From positions 1 through 5,993 of the forward strand of contig JBBPYA010000078.1 in assembly GCA_038200385.1 (NCBI GenBank): a stretch of 5,993 nt of DNA. Reading direction: 5' to 3'. The notes beneath the pieces were generated by a model. The model was not told the DNA's origin. It made no database searches and saw only the letters and a list, made by a program, of their open reading frames with translations. Below are positions 4,826-5,993 of the stretch, one piece after another; the first letter of the stretch is position 1; the number at the start of each line of letters is the position of its first letter. The stretch comes from JBBPYA01 sp038200385. Lineage in GTDB: Bacteria; Actinomycetota; Actinomycetes; Mycobacteriales; Geodermatophilaceae. The position numbers were made by a program, and so were the translations under genes.

Positions 4826-5993
4826 CGGCGTACCTGGTCGACGGCGTACGAACCCCGATCGGAAGGTACGGCGGGGCGCTGTCCACGGTCCGCCCCGACG
4901 ACCTGGCCGCGCTCGTGGTCGGGGCGGTCGTGCAGCGCAGCGGGCTACCCCCGGACGCGGTGGACGAGGTCATCCTCGGGGCGGCCAACCAGGCTGGTGA
5001 GGACAACCGCAACGTGGCTCGGATGGCTGCGCTGCTCGCCGGGCTGCCTGACAGCGTGCCGGGCTTCACCGTCAACCGGTTGTGCGCGTCCGGGCTGACC
5101 GCCGTGGGGACGGCCGCGGCGATGGTGGACTCGGGGCAGGCCGACGTCGTGGTGGCCGGGGGCGTGGAGTCCATGACCCGGGCGCCGTGGGTGCTGGGCA
5201 AGCCGGCCAAGGCGTGGGGCCGCCCCGGCGACATCGCGGACACGTCCCTGGGCTGGCGGCTCACCAACCCCCGGATGCGCGAGGCCGACGGCGGCCAGGC
5301 GACGCTCTCGATGGGCGAGACGGCCGAGGAGGTCGCCGCGCTGGACGGGATCTCCCGCGAGGACTGCGACGCGTTCGCGCTGAGCTCGCACCGGCGCGCA
5401 GTCGCGGCGACGGGTGCCGGCAGCTTCGACGCCGAGCTGATCCCGGTGCAGACCGCGCTCGGCACGGTCAAGGCCGACGAGGGCCCCCGACCCGACACCG
5501 ACCTGGCCACCCTGGCCCGGCTCAAGCCCGCCTTCCGCGCGGGCGGCATCGTCACCGCCGGCAACTCCAGCTCGCTCAACGACGGCGCGGCCGCGGTCGT
5601 GGTCGCCAGTGCCGAGGCGGTCCGCCGGCACGGCCTCGCGCCCCGGGCCCGGGTGCTCGGCTCCGCCTCGGCCGGCGTGCCGCCGCACCTGATGGGCCTC
5701 GGACCGGTCCCGGCCACCGAACGGCTGCTGGCCCGCACCGGGTTGCGGATCGGGGAGTTCGACGCGGTCGAGCTCAACGAGGCGTTCGCGGCGCAGGCCC
5801 TGGCCTGCGTACGCCGGCTCGGCCTGCCCGAGGAGGTCGTCAACGCCGACGGCGGGGCGATAGCCCTCGGGCACCCGCTGGGCTGCTCGGGTACCCGGAT
5901 CCTGGTCACCCTGCTCGGTCGGCTGGACCGCTCGGGGGCGGCCACCGGCCTGGCCACGATGTGCGTGGGCGTCGGGCAGGGCGCGGCGCTGGC
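4822..5993 (+). CDS. Thiolase (acetyl-CoA acyltransferase), PcaF/PaaJ-like, 3' end outside window
   Basis: Degradative-type thiolase cleaving a 3-oxoacyl-CoA with CoA to acetyl-CoA and a shortened acyl-CoA. 390 residues are visible; about 10 are missing. Seen: AYLVDGVRTPIGRYGG (3-18), NQAGEDNRNVARMA (56-69), nucleophile Cys88 in NRLCASGL, GGVESMTRAP (113-122), NEAFAAQ (319-325), GGAIALGHPLG (344-354, catalytic His351) and MCVGVGQG (380-387, second active-site Cys381). All catalytic residues are intact. The NQAGEDNRNVARM and DTSLGWRLTNP segments resemble 3-oxoadipyl-CoA thiolases (PcaF, PaaJ), which yield succinyl-CoA and acetyl-CoA; substrate assignment from sequence remains tentative, and a general acetyl-CoA acetyltransferase is the alternative. 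The ATG overlaps the preceding gene's stop (ATGA), indicating translational coupling in the same operon. Confidence 0.93.
   Translation, partial: MTAYLVDGVRTPIGRYGGALSTVRPDDLAALVVGAVVQRSGLPPDAVDEVILGAANQAGEDNRNVARMAALLAGLPDSVPGFTVNRLCASGLTAVGTAAAMVDSGQADVVVAGGVESMTRAPWVLGKPAKAWGRPGDIADTSLGWRLTNPRMREADGGQATLSMGETAEEVAALDGISREDCDAFALSSHRRAVAATGAGSFDAELIPVQTALGTVKADEGPRPDTDLATLARLKPAFRAGGIVTAGNSSSLNDGAAAVVVASAEAVRRHGLAPRARVLGSASAGVPPHLMGLGPVPATERLLARTGLRIGEFDAVELNEAFAAQALACVRRLGLPEEVVNADGGAIALGHPLGCSGTRILVTLLGRLDRSGAATGLATMCVGVGQGAAL

Noticed and set aside
4779..5957. Minus-strand open frame of 392 codons
   Set aside because: Antisense to the thiolase, whose active-site motifs are all intact; Ser/Arg/Ala-rich shadow translation.

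Overview
The window is high-GC DNA with G or C at most third codon positions. It looks like chromosomal DNA from an actinomycete (Actinomycetota): a complex I D subunit resembling the second nuo clusters of that phylum, a MarR/YceI pair, a DUF6158-like protein and tightly packed catabolic genes. It is almost entirely coding. I see no tRNA, rRNA, CRISPR array, insertion sequence or long repeat, and no gene-free stretch over 100 bases.

Layout. The left third is on the minus strand: a YceI-family polyisoprenoid-binding protein (1139-1696), then, 51 bases downstream, a NuoD-like quinone-site subunit (1087 to beyond the left edge, missing about its last 30 residues). A 91-base divergent region (1697-1787) separates these from the plus-strand genes. 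It carries two nearly identical 12-base palindromic boxes (TTGAAATGTCAA and TTGAAGTGTCAA), a good minus-strand promoter for yceI between them, and a possible leaderless promoter in front of the plus-strand MarR regulator gene (1788-2297). The likely circuit is a MarR protein that controls itself and the yceI-nuoD transcript through the paired boxes.

After an 87-base gap follows a compact plus-strand cluster: a thioredoxin-reductase-like ferredoxin/flavodoxin-NADP+ reductase without the redox CxxC (2385-3395), a metal-dependent amidohydrolase of the Amidohydro_2 type (3406-4260), a DUF6158-like protein with an unrecognised C-terminal extension (4262-4825), and a PcaF/PaaJ-like thiolase (4822 to beyond the right edge, missing only about 10 residues). 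Gaps are 10 bases, 1 base and a 4-base ATGA overlap, so the four are very probably one transcript. An NADP-linked reductase, an Amidohydro_2 enzyme and a 3-oxoadipyl-CoA-type thiolase suggest degradation of an aromatic or related CoA-linked acid, but the substrate cannot be read from this window.

The points most worth a second look are the NuoD-like protein, which has Trp where canonical complex I has its quinone-binding Tyr and appears to lack the partner Asp, its unusual position behind yceI, the twin-operator divergent promoter, and the extended DUF6158-like protein inside a catabolic operon.
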